A stretch of DNA of 33,748 bases from Alphaproteobacteria bacterium (lineage in GTDB: Bacteria > Pseudomonadota > Alphaproteobacteria > Rhodospirillales > Rhodospirillaceae). The DNA lies in assembly GCA_012103295.1 (NCBI GenBank), contig WLXB01000024.1, positions 1 to 33,748 of the forward strand, in the 5' to 3' direction. Position numbers and translations under genes: made by a program. Numbering within the stretch: the stretch's first letter is position 1; each line of letters begins with the position of its first letter. The notes below the pieces were generated by a model that was not told the origin of the DNA, did no database searches, and was given only the letters and a program-made list of their open reading frames with translations. This document shows positions 15,873 to 24,541 of this stretch, in pieces.

Positions 15873-17093
15873 TTACGGCGCGGCCGTGTCTTCGTCTAAT
15901 TCTTCGATCTTAAGAGCATCTAGGATTATGTTCGGGATGCGTGTCTCATTCCAAGACGGCGCCCATGTCTTGGTGCCCCGTACGATCACGAGTTCGTTCG
16001 AGTCAGAAATCCAGACTCTTTGTTCGCCGTAGCCAAGGAAAATTGCCATATCGTCGGCGTGATACCCTTCCGGTGCGACCGGGATCTCGGATTTCGGTTC
16101 TCCAAATTCACCCTTCTCGATATAGCTGCTGCCCAGCCACACATAATAGCCATAGAAGTCTCGAAGCGGTGACGGCGTTAGCATGGCGTCGATCCATGCG
16201 GTTGGAACCAATTGTTCACCGTTCCAGGTGCCGCGATTGCTGATCAGCAACCCGATCTTGGCCCAGTCATAGGGCCGTGAAAAAATGCAGCATGATTTCA
16301 TGACTGAACCGTTGGGCCGGTCTAGTTACATTGCAGCGTCTGCCAGACCAAGCGGGCGCCAGAGTTTTTCTGAAAGGTAGTCGGCATAACGGCGTCCGGT
16401 TGCGCGCTCAATAACGATGCCGAGCAAGTTGGTTTCTTCGTTGTTGTAGTCAAACGTTGTGCCCGGTCGGTCGACCTGTTTGAGGTCAAGAATCATGCCG
16501 TCGAAGTCTTGTCCCAAACTGTATAAGGCCCCGCGGCTAAACAGACTGATGTCGTATGATTCGTTCATTTGTTCCAAGCCGGCAGCCATCCATAAGGTTT
16601 GCTGAATGGTCGCCGTGCCGCGCGGATCATCACGCCATTCCTCGACATATTTGCCGACCGGATCGGTAATTGTTTCGATGTGTCCTTCTTCTATGGCAAT
16701 CCCGACCATAAGACTGAACACGCTTTTCGACATGGATTGGGGATTGAACCAGGTATCGCGGTCCGTCTCACCCCAATAGCGTTCCAGTTGGATTACGCCC
16801 TTATGCACCACGATCAATGTCTGCGATCCTTGCGCTTCCGCATAGGCGGCGGCTTCTTCTAGGCTTGCGTTTGGAATGGTCCGTTCAGCAGCTTCGGCGA
16901 CCGGTATGGAATTCGTAGGAGCGCCGGGTACCGCTTCTTTTGGGTTGTACCAGTCTATCGGCAGGGTCAAAGGGTCGCCGCCGTTGACGGCGAGAAAGCG
17001 TTCAATAACAGCACGCTGCGACACAGCGCCTGCTATGCCAATAAAGAGAATGGCTGCGATTGCTACTAACGCATAGGTTTTAAAACGTTCCAT
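15873..17093 (-). pseudogene. Beta-lactamase-fold serine hydrolase interrupted by an in-frame stop
   Basis: Residues 1-255 (17093 to 16329) have an N-terminal membrane anchor or signal (about 7-24). They carry the S-x-x-K catalytic motif (S120-M-S-K123) and Y-x-N (Y216-N-N218) of class C-like/6-aminohexanoate-dimer-hydrolase-type enzymes. A TAA at 16328-16326 then stops the frame. The same frame continues without shift (LDRPNGSVMKSCCIFSRPYDWAKIG...) to 15873, supplying the expected C-terminal part with FLGYGEQRVWIS near the end. The total of 407 codons is normal for the family. In relatives this position usually encodes an ordinary residue, often aromatic. The gene is therefore a one-codon nonsense pseudogene, a read-through gene or a sequencing/assembly artefact. 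The stop falls before the KTG-like region, so the truncated product should be inactive. Confidence 0.85.
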
Positions 17094-17256
17094 GAGTGAA
17101 ACTATTGCGCACCCTGCTCAGGGTCACAACATCCACCGCCTGCGTTCTGAGTGAAATTCATCCTGTAATATCAGTGTGATAGCTAAAAGAGTCGATTTAC
17201 GGCCACAGAGCGTTCACGGCATCCATAAATTATTGGTATATCGGTGCCAGGTGGGT

Positions 17257-19068
17257 CTATTCCGCCGCCCGTTGGTCTGGATCCGTGGCATCAATGTGGC
17301 CCGCTTCTTCCGCATCACGGGCAAACATTTCCTCAAGCTCCTTCGCCCCCTCTTTCGCGAGATCTTGCATTTTCTCTTCGTCGGTGTGATGGGTGTAGTG
17401 CTCGAACAAGCGCATACGGTCATGTTCCATGAAGCGCGAGACAATGCTATCCGCCTTGTCTCGATCATCGCCCAAACCAACCAGCAGGTCGCGAGTGAGT
17501 TCTAGAGACGACGAGAAAGTCTCGCGCCAAATAATGATGATTCCCAAATCCATCAGCCGATAGGCATGTTGTCGATTGCGAGCTCGCGCGTAGACTTCTA
17601 GGTGCGGAAAGTTCTTGCGCACCATCTCTGCCGTTGTGAGGGACGCTTCGACATCGTCAATCGCAAGAACAAATGCGCGCGCCTCTTCAGCCTTAGCGGC
17701 CCGCAGCAGGTCAAGTCGCGACGCATCGCCATAGTAAATCTTGGCGCCATAGCGCTTTACGAAGTCGACTTGATCGGCGCTGATGTCCAGCGCCGTGAAG
17801 GAAATTTTCTGAGACGACAACACGCGTCCGATGATCTGACCAAAACGACCGAACCCCGCGATAATGACATGGCCTTGATCCGCCGGTGGCTTTTCATAGG
17901 ACGGCGTGATGGGTTTCTTTGTCATGGATGTAACGCGGTCGTTAATCAGGCCCAGCAACGGCGTTGCCGCCATCGATAGGCCGACCACAACAATCAGCAA
18001 GTCGGACGTGCCTTGGGGAAGAACACCGGCGGCAACCGCGGCCGTAAAAATTACAAAGGCGAACTCACCGCCTTGAGGAAGGACGCAAGCCAAGTCTTTG
18101 GCCGATGCGGGTTTCAATTTCCACAATCGACCGAGGGCGTATAAAATTGCACCCTTACTTGCGAGTAGCCCGACAGTCAGTCCGATCGCCACGCCGGGCG
18201 CTGTGCCGATCAGGCCAAGATTAACGCTCATGCCTACAGAGATAAAAAACAGTCCCAGCAACAATCCCTTGAAGGGCTCAATATCTGCTTCCAGTTCGTG
18301 GCGATATTCTGAATCGGCCAGAAGCATACCGGCCATAAACGCCCCCAACGCCATCGAGACCCCGACCATCGACATCAACAGTGCCGTACCGATCACGATG
18401 AGCAAGCCGGTCGCGGTAAATAACTCAGGAATTTTTGTCGATGCCACAAGCCGTAAGACCGGGCGCAGCAAATAGTGGCCACCGACGATCACCGCGACCA
18501 TGACGCCCGCGACCTCTGCAATGGCCAGCCAGACCGGGGTTCCCCCCGCAGCGGCATCTTGAACACCAAGAATGGGAATCACGGCCAGGATCGGAATCAC
18601 CGCGACGTCTTGAAACAAAAGAATAGCGAACGCTGCCCGACCGTGGTGTGTCGGCAGCTGCCCCTTTTCAGCGAGAAGTTGCAGCACAAAAGCCGTTGAT
18701 GAAAGGGCTAGGCCCAATCCAATGACCACCGCCGGGCCGAACCCGGTTCCTGTTCCATAGGCAATGCCGCCGATGACCGCGGCGGTCACCGCGACTTGCG
18801 CGCCACCGAGGCCGAACACCGCGTTGCGCATTACCCACAATCGGCTCGGTTGGAGTTCCAGGCCAATAATAAACAGCAGTAACACCACGCCAAATTCAGC
18901 GAAGTGTAGAACTTCTTCTGCATCGGGAATTAGGCCGAGGGCATAGGGGCCGATGATAACGCCAGCAGCGAGATAGCCGAGAATCGCGCCCAACCCAAGG
19001 CGGCGCGATAGCGGCACCACAATAACGGCGGCGGCGAGAAAAATAGCCGTTTCAGCAAGAAAATCCAT
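17257..19068 (-). CDS. KefB/KefC-type CPA2 potassium/proton antiporter with TrkA-N domain
   Basis: The 603 residues begin with a 12-helix Na+/H+ exchanger domain (about 5-380). The characteristic LGYLAAGVIIGPYALGLI and LLLFIIGLELQPSRLW segments lie in the first 80 residues. The cytoplasmic part has a TrkA-N Rossmann domain starting VIIAGFGRFGQIIGRVL (near 400) with the YYGDASRLDLLRAA adenosine-binding turn. A KefC-like C-terminal helix region (RETFSSSLELTRDLL...) follows. E. coli KefB/KefC efflux is gated by glutathione and its adducts; whether this protein is gated the same way is inference. The last 25 residues are acidic (EEAGHIDATDPDQ). It starts 90 bp after the cysE stop on the same strand. 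The 163 bp between it and the broken hydrolase hold no gene I can see. Confidence 0.9.
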   Translation of the reverse strand: MDFLAETAIFLAAAVIVVPLSRRLGLGAILGYLAAGVIIGPYALGLIPDAEEVLHFAEFGVVLLLFIIGLELQPSRLWVMRNAVFGLGGAQVAVTAAVIGGIAYGTGTGFGPAVVIGLGLALSSTAFVLQLLAEKGQLPTHHGRAAFAILLFQDVAVIPILAVIPILGVQDAAAGGTPVWLAIAEVAGVMVAVIVGGHYLLRPVLRLVASTKIPELFTATGLLIVIGTALLMSMVGVSMALGAFMAGMLLADSEYRHELEADIEPFKGLLLGLFFISVGMSVNLGLIGTAPGVAIGLTVGLLASKGAILYALGRLWKLKPASAKDLACVLPQGGEFAFVIFTAAVAAGVLPQGTSDLLIVVVGLSMAATPLLGLINDRVTSMTKKPITPSYEKPPADQGHVIIAGFGRFGQIIGRVLSSQKISFTALDISADQVDFVKRYGAKIYYGDASRLDLLRAAKAEEARAFVLAIDDVEASLTTAEMVRKNFPHLEVYARARNRQHAYRLMDLGIIIIWRETFSSSLELTRDLLVGLGDDRDKADSIVSRFMEHDRMRLFEHYTHHTDEEKMQDLAKEGAKELEEMFARDAEEAGHIDATDPDQRAAE

Positions 19069-19158
19069 GACACCTCAGACTCGTCAGACTGTCAGGACTT
19101 AGGCGCTCCGGAGCCACGGCGCAAGGGCAATCCCGCACGACGTGGCGGCATAAGAACC

Positions 19159-19893
19159 CTACTGTATGTCTGGGTTCTGAGTAGAGCCAACACCTTCGTC
19201 GGTCAGTGCCGCTGGACTCGAAGCAGGCTGATCCGCGTCGGTCTCAACGACCGACAGTCGCGTGCGTAGGGCTTCAATTTCCGTCATCAAACCCTCGATC
19301 ACTTTCGCCGTTGGGTCAGGCAAGTCACCACGTGTGACTCCGTAGGGTTCAAAGGCATCTTCGCTGGAATTGTCAGGCGTGTTGACGACCCGGGCAGGAA
19401 TACCCACCGCCATGGCCCCGCGCGGGACGTCTTTTGTAACGACGGCGTTGGCGCCTATGCGCGCGCACTCATGAACTGTAACAGGGCCGAGAACTTGGGC
19501 GCCCGCGCCAATGACGGCGCGGTCCAGTATTGTCGGATGACGGCAGCCGCCAACACCGTCGTGGGGGGAAAGGCCGCCCAGGGTGACACCATGATAAAGG
19601 GTGACGTCGTTCCCAATCCGCGCGGTTTCGCCAATGACCACGCCATGCCCATGATCAATGAACAGGCGCTCGCCAATGGTGGCGGCGGGGTGAATTTCAA
19701 TACCGCTCAACAGCCGACCGATCTCTGAGACCAAGCGCCCAAAAAAATGTAGGCCGTGGCGCCACATGAAATTGGCGACCCGGTGAAAGGCCAGCGCTCG
19801 AACCCCCGGATAGAGAAGGGCGATTTGCAGCAGGGAGCGCGCTGCCGGGTCCCGCTTTTGAATGGAGCGGAGGGTGTCTAGAGTGCTGGACAT
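19159..19893 (-). CDS. cysE: Serine O-acetyltransferase (short EpsC/CysE type)
   Basis: This enzyme transfers acetyl from acetyl-CoA to L-serine, the committed step of cysteine synthesis. The left-handed beta-helix signature is clear: IEIHPAATIGERLFIDHGHGVVIG, then TLYHGVTLGG, CRHPTI and IGANAVVTKDVP. The catalytic histidine lies in DHGHG (near residue 82). The short helical N-terminal part is of the EpsC type rather than the long E. coli CysE. After the hexapeptide domain (ending near 175) comes a C-terminal extension of about 65 residues. It has a predicted coiled coil (KVIEGLMTEIEALRTRLSVVE) and a disordered tail. Start choice: AGGA lies 5 nt before the ATG at 19893; an ATG at 19896 and a TTG at 19908 are alternatives. 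It is divergent from an Lrp-type regulator. Confidence 0.9.
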   Translation of the reverse strand: MSSTLDTLRSIQKRDPAARSLLQIALLYPGVRALAFHRVANFMWRHGLHFFGRLVSEIGRLLSGIEIHPAATIGERLFIDHGHGVVIGETARIGNDVTLYHGVTLGGLSPHDGVGGCRHPTILDRAVIGAGAQVLGPVTVHECARIGANAVVTKDVPRGAMAVGIPARVVNTPDNSSEDAFEPYGVTRGDLPDPTAKVIEGLMTEIEALRTRLSVVETDADQPASSPAALTDEGVGSTQNPDIQ

Positions 19894-20009
19894 CATATTC
19901 CTGGCCAAGTGTTTGAATTCACAAACAAATCACTGTCTGACGGACCGCTGACATAGGGCCCGTATCCGGTGGGCGCAACCCGCCTAACGATGAATATGGC
20001 ACATAAATA

Positions 20010-20061
20010 GAATAATATTCCTTATATCACGATAAATTGATTGCAATTGAGGAAAATATTC
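20010..20061. promoter_or_regulatory. AT-rich dyad cluster between cysE and the Lrp-type gene
   Basis: Three inverted repeats lie within 52 bp: GAA-TAATA-TTC (20010-20020), AATTG-ATTG-CAATT (20035-20048) and GAA-AATA-TTC (20052-20061). The first and third share the same GAA/TTC arms. Lrp/AsnC proteins bind AT-rich, spaced dyads and usually control their own divergent promoter, so this is a likely binding region for the product of 20108. The 199-bp spacer is the most AT-rich in the window. The site assignment is inference. Confidence 0.45.
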
Positions 20062-20107
20062 TTCTATGAACGCACAGTATTAAGCAGATAACCGCAAGGA
20101 CAATCCT

Positions 20108-20575
20108 ATGGACCCGATCGATCGCAAAATCCTGGCTCACCTTCAGGCCGACGCCTCTATGTCCATCGCCGACATCGCGGACAAGGTTGGCCTGTCGCAA
20201 ACACCATGCTGGAAACGTATCCAGAAAATGGAGGCTGCCGGTGTCATCAAAGGGCGGGTGGCGTTGCTGAGTGGCAAGAAATTGAATCTCGGTCTCACCG
20301 TCTTCGTGCAGCTGAGAACCAAACAGCATGACGACGTTTGGTTGGCCAAGTTCGCCCGCGCGGTTTCTGAAATGCCAGAGGTCGTCGAGGTCTATCGTAT
20401 GGCAGGCGACATCGACTACCTGCTGCGCGTCGTCGTACGCGATACGGAAGCCTATGATCGCTTCTACAAAACTCTGATTAAGAAGGTGCCGTTGCACGAC
20501 GTGTCGTCATCCTTCGCCATGGAAGAAATCAAATACACGACGGCCCTACCAATTGATGTTGAGCGCGCGGCTTAA
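20108..20575 (+). CDS. Lrp/AsnC-family transcriptional regulator
   Basis: The 155 residues are the normal family length. An N-terminal helix-turn-helix (about 3-60) includes the ILAHLQADASMSIADIADKVGLSQTPCWKRIQKME recognition region. A linker with VIKGRVALLS follows. The RAM ligand-binding domain (about 70-150) has the conserved MAGDIDYLLRVVVRD strand. Such proteins form octamers that sense amino acids or related metabolites. It is divergent from cysE across AT-rich dyads, so cysE and its own promoter are plausible targets. The ligand might be a sulfur amino acid, but nothing in the sequence shows it. Convergent with the M20 gene, 16 bp away. Confidence 0.9.
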   Translation: MDPIDRKILAHLQADASMSIADIADKVGLSQTPCWKRIQKMEAAGVIKGRVALLSGKKLNLGLTVFVQLRTKQHDDVWLAKFARAVSEMPEVVEVYRMAGDIDYLLRVVVRDTEAYDRFYKTLIKKVPLHDVSSSFAMEEIKYTTALPIDVERAA

Positions 20576-20591
20576 CGCCTAACGCACATGC

Positions 20592-22058
20592 CTATCTGAC
20601 GGCGGATGGTGCTGCTTGCCCCTCGGGGATCAACGTCTTGAACGGAGCGTCGCCACGGCTTTTGCGCCAGTCGGCCTTCACACGTTCCATAAATGCCGGA
20701 TCAGTGTAGAGGTCGATGGCCGTTGCGGTGATGGTTTTCGCCGCCGTCACCAGTGCTTTCGTTCCAATGGTTGTTCCGGTGGCTGCAACCACGGGCCAGG
20801 AGTGGGTCGGTAAGCCGTAGCCGTACGAGGCCACGCCCAAGCCACCGATCGGCACGAACCAGGAAATATCACCGACGTCTGTTGAAGCGCGGGCTGGTGT
20901 CGGCTCGTCGGCCAATGGTTGAATCGTTGTGTGGAGGGCAGGGGTGTCATCGTCGCCAATGGCGCGGCCAAACGGGTCTTGGAATTCAAGCTGGGTTGTT
21001 CGGGCGAATGCCAGTTCCTGCTCTTCCCATCTCGGGGCACCGATGGTCGATAGGTTCTTGTATGTTTGTTCCGACAAGGCACGCACCGTAATCATTTCGT
21101 GAATTTCGGATTGGATTTCGACAGCTTCCAACTCGGTGCGGCTCATTTTGGCTGCGGCTTCGGCAATCTCTTTGATCCATTCAAAGTATCCGGTGACATC
21201 TTCAAAGGTATCGGCGCGGATGTAGTACCAAACCTCGGCTTCCGGCGGCACCACGTTCGGCTGCCCGCCACCTTTGGTAATGACGTAATGAATACGCGCA
21301 TCGGGCTTAATGTGTTCGCGCATGTAATTGACGCCAGCGCTCATCAACTCAACGCCATCTAAAGCAGATCGACCGGACCAAGGCATCGCAGAGGCATGGG
21401 CGGCCGAACCGCGGAACTTAAATTTCACGTTGGCGATGGCTTTGGTGTTGCCGTAAGACGCGCGATTGCGGTCGCTCGGATGCCAATTCAAAATTACGTC
21501 ATCATCTTTGAAGTAACCCGCGCGCAGCATGTAGACCTTGCCGATCCCGGTTTCCTCTGCCGGTGTGCCGTAAAGCTTGATCGTGCCCTCAAACGCGCCG
21601 GCTGCAATCAATTCCTTAATCGCTAGGGCGGCCCCGGTGGAGCCGACACCGAACACCGAATGACCACAGGCATGACCCGCTTCCGGGTTGGGGCCCAGTG
21701 TTGGGACAGGGCTTGCCGCTTGGGATACCCCGGGCAGCGCGTCGAACTCGGCAAGAATTCCGATCACTGGCCCACTGTCGCCGTAGGTGGCGACAAAGGC
21801 GGTCGGCATCCCTGCGACGCCGGACTCAACAGAGAAGCCATTGTCGATCAATAGATCTTGCAACTCTTTGGAGGACTTATTCTCTGCCAATCCGATCTCG
21901 GCGTAGGACCAGATGTTCTGATTAGCGGTTTCCAGCACTTGGGTTTGGCTATCGAGCCAGGACCAGGCATCGCGCTTAAAGCCATCAACGTCGGCAGCAT
22001 GCGCGACGGTGGCAGAAAGCAGAAACGCTGCAGCGGTGAAAAGTGTTGATCTAATCAT
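20592..22058 (-). CDS. Exported M20-family amidohydrolase (AbgB-like)
   Basis: The 488 residues open with a Sec signal (about 1-21, ending VAHA-AD). The M20 metallohydrolase core follows. GHACGHSVFGVGS (near 129-141) supplies the Cys/His metal ligands of the amidohydrolase subgroup. GTPAEETGIGK (near 164) supplies the catalytic Glu pair. WHPSD (near 192) and the ISWFVPIGG segment with PTHSW histidine near the end complete the site. The small lid domain lies between about 205 and 330. The closest functional analogues are AbgB (p-aminobenzoyl-glutamate hydrolase) and aminoacylases, usually cytoplasmic; this one should act in the periplasm. GGAG lies 8 nt before the start. It is 83 bp downstream of the M29-like gene on the same strand, suggesting a joint peptide or conjugate-cleaving role. 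Confidence 0.85.
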   Translation of the reverse strand: MIRSTLFTAAAFLLSATVAHAADVDGFKRDAWSWLDSQTQVLETANQNIWSYAEIGLAENKSSKELQDLLIDNGFSVESGVAGMPTAFVATYGDSGPVIGILAEFDALPGVSQAASPVPTLGPNPEAGHACGHSVFGVGSTGAALAIKELIAAGAFEGTIKLYGTPAEETGIGKVYMLRAGYFKDDDVILNWHPSDRNRASYGNTKAIANVKFKFRGSAAHASAMPWSGRSALDGVELMSAGVNYMREHIKPDARIHYVITKGGGQPNVVPPEAEVWYYIRADTFEDVTGYFEWIKEIAEAAAKMSRTELEAVEIQSEIHEMITVRALSEQTYKNLSTIGAPRWEEQELAFARTTQLEFQDPFGRAIGDDDTPALHTTIQPLADEPTPARASTDVGDISWFVPIGGLGVASYGYGLPTHSWPVVAATGTTIGTKALVTAAKTITATAIDLYTDPAFMERVKADWRKSRGDAPFKTLIPEGQAAPSAVR

Positions 22059-22141
22059 GAGGTCGTCTCCGGTATTAAAATCTTGGAAAAGAGTGTCGTT
22101 GAAGGGGATGCGGAGTCAAATAGTGTGTTGGGCGTGTTGCC

Positions 22142-23362
22142 TTACTGAACGAACTTTCCGTCTTTCAGCCATACCTCGCCATCAAGGGTGACGGTGCAGT
22201 CGAGGAGTAAGTCGCGCCAGCGGAAGAACCGGCCACTGACCGTGCCGCCTAACTCGCCGTTGTTGCCGATGCCAAGCCTCACCACACCTTCGCCGTAGCC
22301 GTAATAGGCCACCCACCCTGGGGTGATCTCGGGGTTCAGCAGCGGATTAAACCCCAAGCCAAATTCGCGGAAGTACTTGGCGCTATCTGGGGCGGCGTCC
22401 AATTCGGCGAGTAAGTATTCCTCACCAACATCGGCCGTCGCGCCGGTAATCTTACCATTGGTATAGACGATTGTTGCGTTGGTGACGCTGTGTTCACTCC
22501 ACGCTGAGTGAGGGTAAACAACTTGGCCCTGCACAGTTGATTCCAGGGGCGCCACACGGATCACGCCGCCTGGTATTTCCACTTCCCGATCGAGGAACGG
22601 CGCGCCCTTGCGCATGCGAGCGGCCGAGGCATCGCCGTTTTGTTGAATGATGTCCCGTCCTTCTGCGCGGAAGCGAATATTTGTTCCGGCGGGGGTTGTC
22701 ACGCGGACCTCGGCATCGCGCATAGCGGCGATAAATCGATCTTGGTGTTCATCTAAGGCAGCAAGGTCCGTTTCTAAGATGGCCTTTTGATACACCGCAT
22801 CAATGACCTGCATTGGTGGCGGCGGGAATCCAGGCAGCACGTTGACCCCAGTGAGGCCGGTTACGTTGCCGGACGGGCTGTAGGCATCCGTCCAATGAAA
22901 GTGAATAGTCCGGCGTGGTCCGGCTTTCTCCTGCAATAGAATTTGCAACGCTTTGTACGCGGGCAGTGTTGGGTTGGCGCCGGGCATCATCACTGCGGCG
23001 TCGATGTCTTCCAGCATCTTCACATAGGCATCACGGGATTTGGCAAAGCCATCGCGGATCACATCCTGGTCCCAGCCATCGGGGTAGGGTGGATCAAGGA
23101 CATCAATCACACCCATGTCGATCGCCTCTGCCTGCATCACAGCGTAGCGAAAGTGAGGCACAAACGCTTCAAACATACCGGGCTGGGCGACTGAGAGAAC
23201 TTTCTCCCCGGGCTCAAGCTGTAGCTGTTCAACGATCCGTTCTGCCACCGCGCGGTAATCTATCGTCCCCTGGGGCAAACCAGATTGAGCGTAGGTCGGT
23301 ATCGAGAGCGTGGCTCCAACTCCAAAGCACACGCAAAAAAGTCCTGCAACAACTGCTCTCAT
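22142..23362 (-). CDS. Exported M29 aminopeptidase-like protein with altered metal site
   Basis: The ATG at 23362 (MRAVVAGLF...) is preferred over 23380 because AGAGGA lies 5 nt before it; 406 residues result. A Sec signal spans about 1-26 (ending TYA-QS). The rest follows the M29 (AmpS/AmpT) pattern: GEKVLSVAQPGMFE, a central VTTPAGTNIRFRAEGR strand, then NGKITGATADVGEEYLLAELDA and REFGLGFNP. In M29 enzymes the later metal ligands lie in an HxALG segment and an HWD segment. Here these read RLGIG (362-366) and RWRD (381-384). Only the Glu in REFGLG (E333) and perhaps the Asp of RWRD remain. It may be a non-catalytic binding protein. The gene begins 10 bp after the monooxygenase stop. M29 proteins are normally cytoplasmic. 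Confidence 0.7.
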   Translation of the reverse strand: MRAVVAGLFCVCFGVGATLSIPTYAQSGLPQGTIDYRAVAERIVEQLQLEPGEKVLSVAQPGMFEAFVPHFRYAVMQAEAIDMGVIDVLDPPYPDGWDQDVIRDGFAKSRDAYVKMLEDIDAAVMMPGANPTLPAYKALQILLQEKAGPRRTIHFHWTDAYSPSGNVTGLTGVNVLPGFPPPPMQVIDAVYQKAILETDLAALDEHQDRFIAAMRDAEVRVTTPAGTNIRFRAEGRDIIQQNGDASAARMRKGAPFLDREVEIPGGVIRVAPLESTVQGQVVYPHSAWSEHSVTNATIVYTNGKITGATADVGEEYLLAELDAAPDSAKYFREFGLGFNPLLNPEITPGWVAYYGYGEGVVRLGIGNNGELGGTVSGRFFRWRDLLLDCTVTLDGEVWLKDGKFVQ

Positions 23363-23372
23363 TTTAGTCCTC

Positions 23373-24462
23373 TTACTCAAGTCCTATCTCATGATCTAAG
23401 CCCAGCACCCAGGTGCGTACAGCGCCTTCTGCTTTGGGCGCCATCCAGGAAACAAGCCACGGCATCCGCCGCACTAGCCGGGCTGTCATAGTTTTGCCCC
23501 GTGGAATCTCGGTCGCGCGGGCGACGGTTTTAACCACCGATTCAATCACCGGGCGACGCAAAGATTCATAATCCGACAATCGATCCTCTGCCACCAGGGC
23601 GGCAAAGACATAAGCGTCCTCAATGCCGAGGTTCATGCCGCGCGCGCCAAAGGCGGAATGAATGTGGGCGGCATCCCCGGCGAGACAGATGTTATCAGCG
23701 TAGAGCGGTTTGGCGATGCGATGGGCGAAGCCGAACTCAGAGTCCCATTGTACTGAATCGATCGTTGTGCCCGGTGGCAATCGAGTGAGGGGGGTCGACG
23801 ACATTGCTGACTATGCGCCACAAGTTGTCCTTGATCCGAATGAACAGCAGAACACCATCGTCCAACAAAAACGCGTTGATGAATTCGTCATCAAGTGTGG
23901 TTTGTAACCGAGCATCGTACAGGTACCAGGGTTCCGGATAAGCCGAGCCGGGAAAGTCGCGACCCAGTGATTTGCGGACCGTGCTGTGGGCGCCGTCGGC
24001 CCCAAGTACGACAGAGGGTGTGAGCGTTTCGCCGTTTGAGAGCGTCGCCGTAATACCGCCGTCTGCCGTTGCGATATCGGTCAGGCCGATACCACGTTCG
24101 ATGGTGATGCCACGCTCGGTCAACGCTTCGGTGAGCAGGCGTTCCGATTCCATTTGCGACAGCACCAGCATGAAGGGGAAGCGATGATCCGCATCGCCAA
24201 GACCAATCGTTGCCAGTTTCCGATCCGGTCGCCACAGGTTCATGCCGCGCGCCATCCGCCCGATCTCAAGCATGCGGTCTGTGACGCCGGTGGACTCCAA
24301 AAGGTCGAGCGTGCGCGGATTGACCCCGAGGGCTTTGGACTGGGTTGTCGGTTTGTCCGCTGAATCGATGATTCGCGCCAGTATACCGCGTTCGCGCAGA
24401 AACAAGGCGGCCGCCAGGCCGGTCGGTCCCGCGCCAACGATGAGAGGTGTTTCGGTGGTCAT
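23373..24462 (-). pseudogene. FAD-dependent monooxygenase (PHBH/PheA-like) frameshifted in a homopolymer
   Basis: The 5' part (ATG 24462, MTTETPLIVGAG) has the GAGPTGLAAAL FAD motif, RTLDLLESTGV, and the GADGAHSTVRK DG motif. It then runs out of frame after NVVDPP. The 3' part continues one base over, giving VDP-LTRLPPGTTIDSVQWDSEFGF and the second FAD motif CLAGDAAHIHSAFGARGMNLGIEDA. The junction is a run of six G on the plus strand (23789-23794); five would restore one frame. The whole span is 1090 bases, one more than 363 codons. The joined product of about 362 residues fits an aromatic-ring hydroxylase of the FAD_binding_3 family, though the C-terminal end is short. The cause may be mutation, slippage variation or a sequencing error. 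It is the first gene of the run with the M29- and M20-like genes. Confidence 0.85.
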
Positions 24463-24482
24463 AGAATAGTGTCGCCCACCCC

Positions 24483-24514
24483 TTGCCCTTCCAGCAACTG
24501 GAAGCTTATATGGG
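24483..24514 (+). promoter_or_regulatory. CueR-type promoter and operator of the merR-family gene
   Basis: A perfect dyad CTTCCAG-CAA-CTGGAAG (24488-24504) sits between a -35-like TTGCCC (24483-24488) and a -10-like TATATG/TATGGG (24507-24514). The stretched spacing of about 18-20 bp is typical of MerR-family promoters. The CCTTCC-N-GGAAG arrangement matches the known CueR/CopA-promoter pattern. It points toward the regulator gene at 24542, so autoregulation is likely. The exact -10 hexamer is uncertain. Confidence 0.7.
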
Positions 24515-24541
24515 GGAGGAAACCTTCCAAGGAGATGGGCC

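Noticed and set aside
15873-16301. Separate small gene starting at the ATG at 16301
   Set aside because: It is in the same frame as the upstream serine hydrolase and encodes the expected C-terminal third; better read as the part beyond a nonsense codon.
20027-20497. 156-codon minus-strand frame opposite the Lrp-type gene
   Set aside because: Antisense to a typical Lrp/AsnC gene; no family resemblance.
23373-23804. Possibility that the 3' part of the FAD monooxygenase is a separate gene with its own ATG at 23804
   Set aside because: Its product would begin in the middle of the fold and lack the first FAD motif; the overlap with the 5' part and the one-base excess point to a frameshift in one gene.
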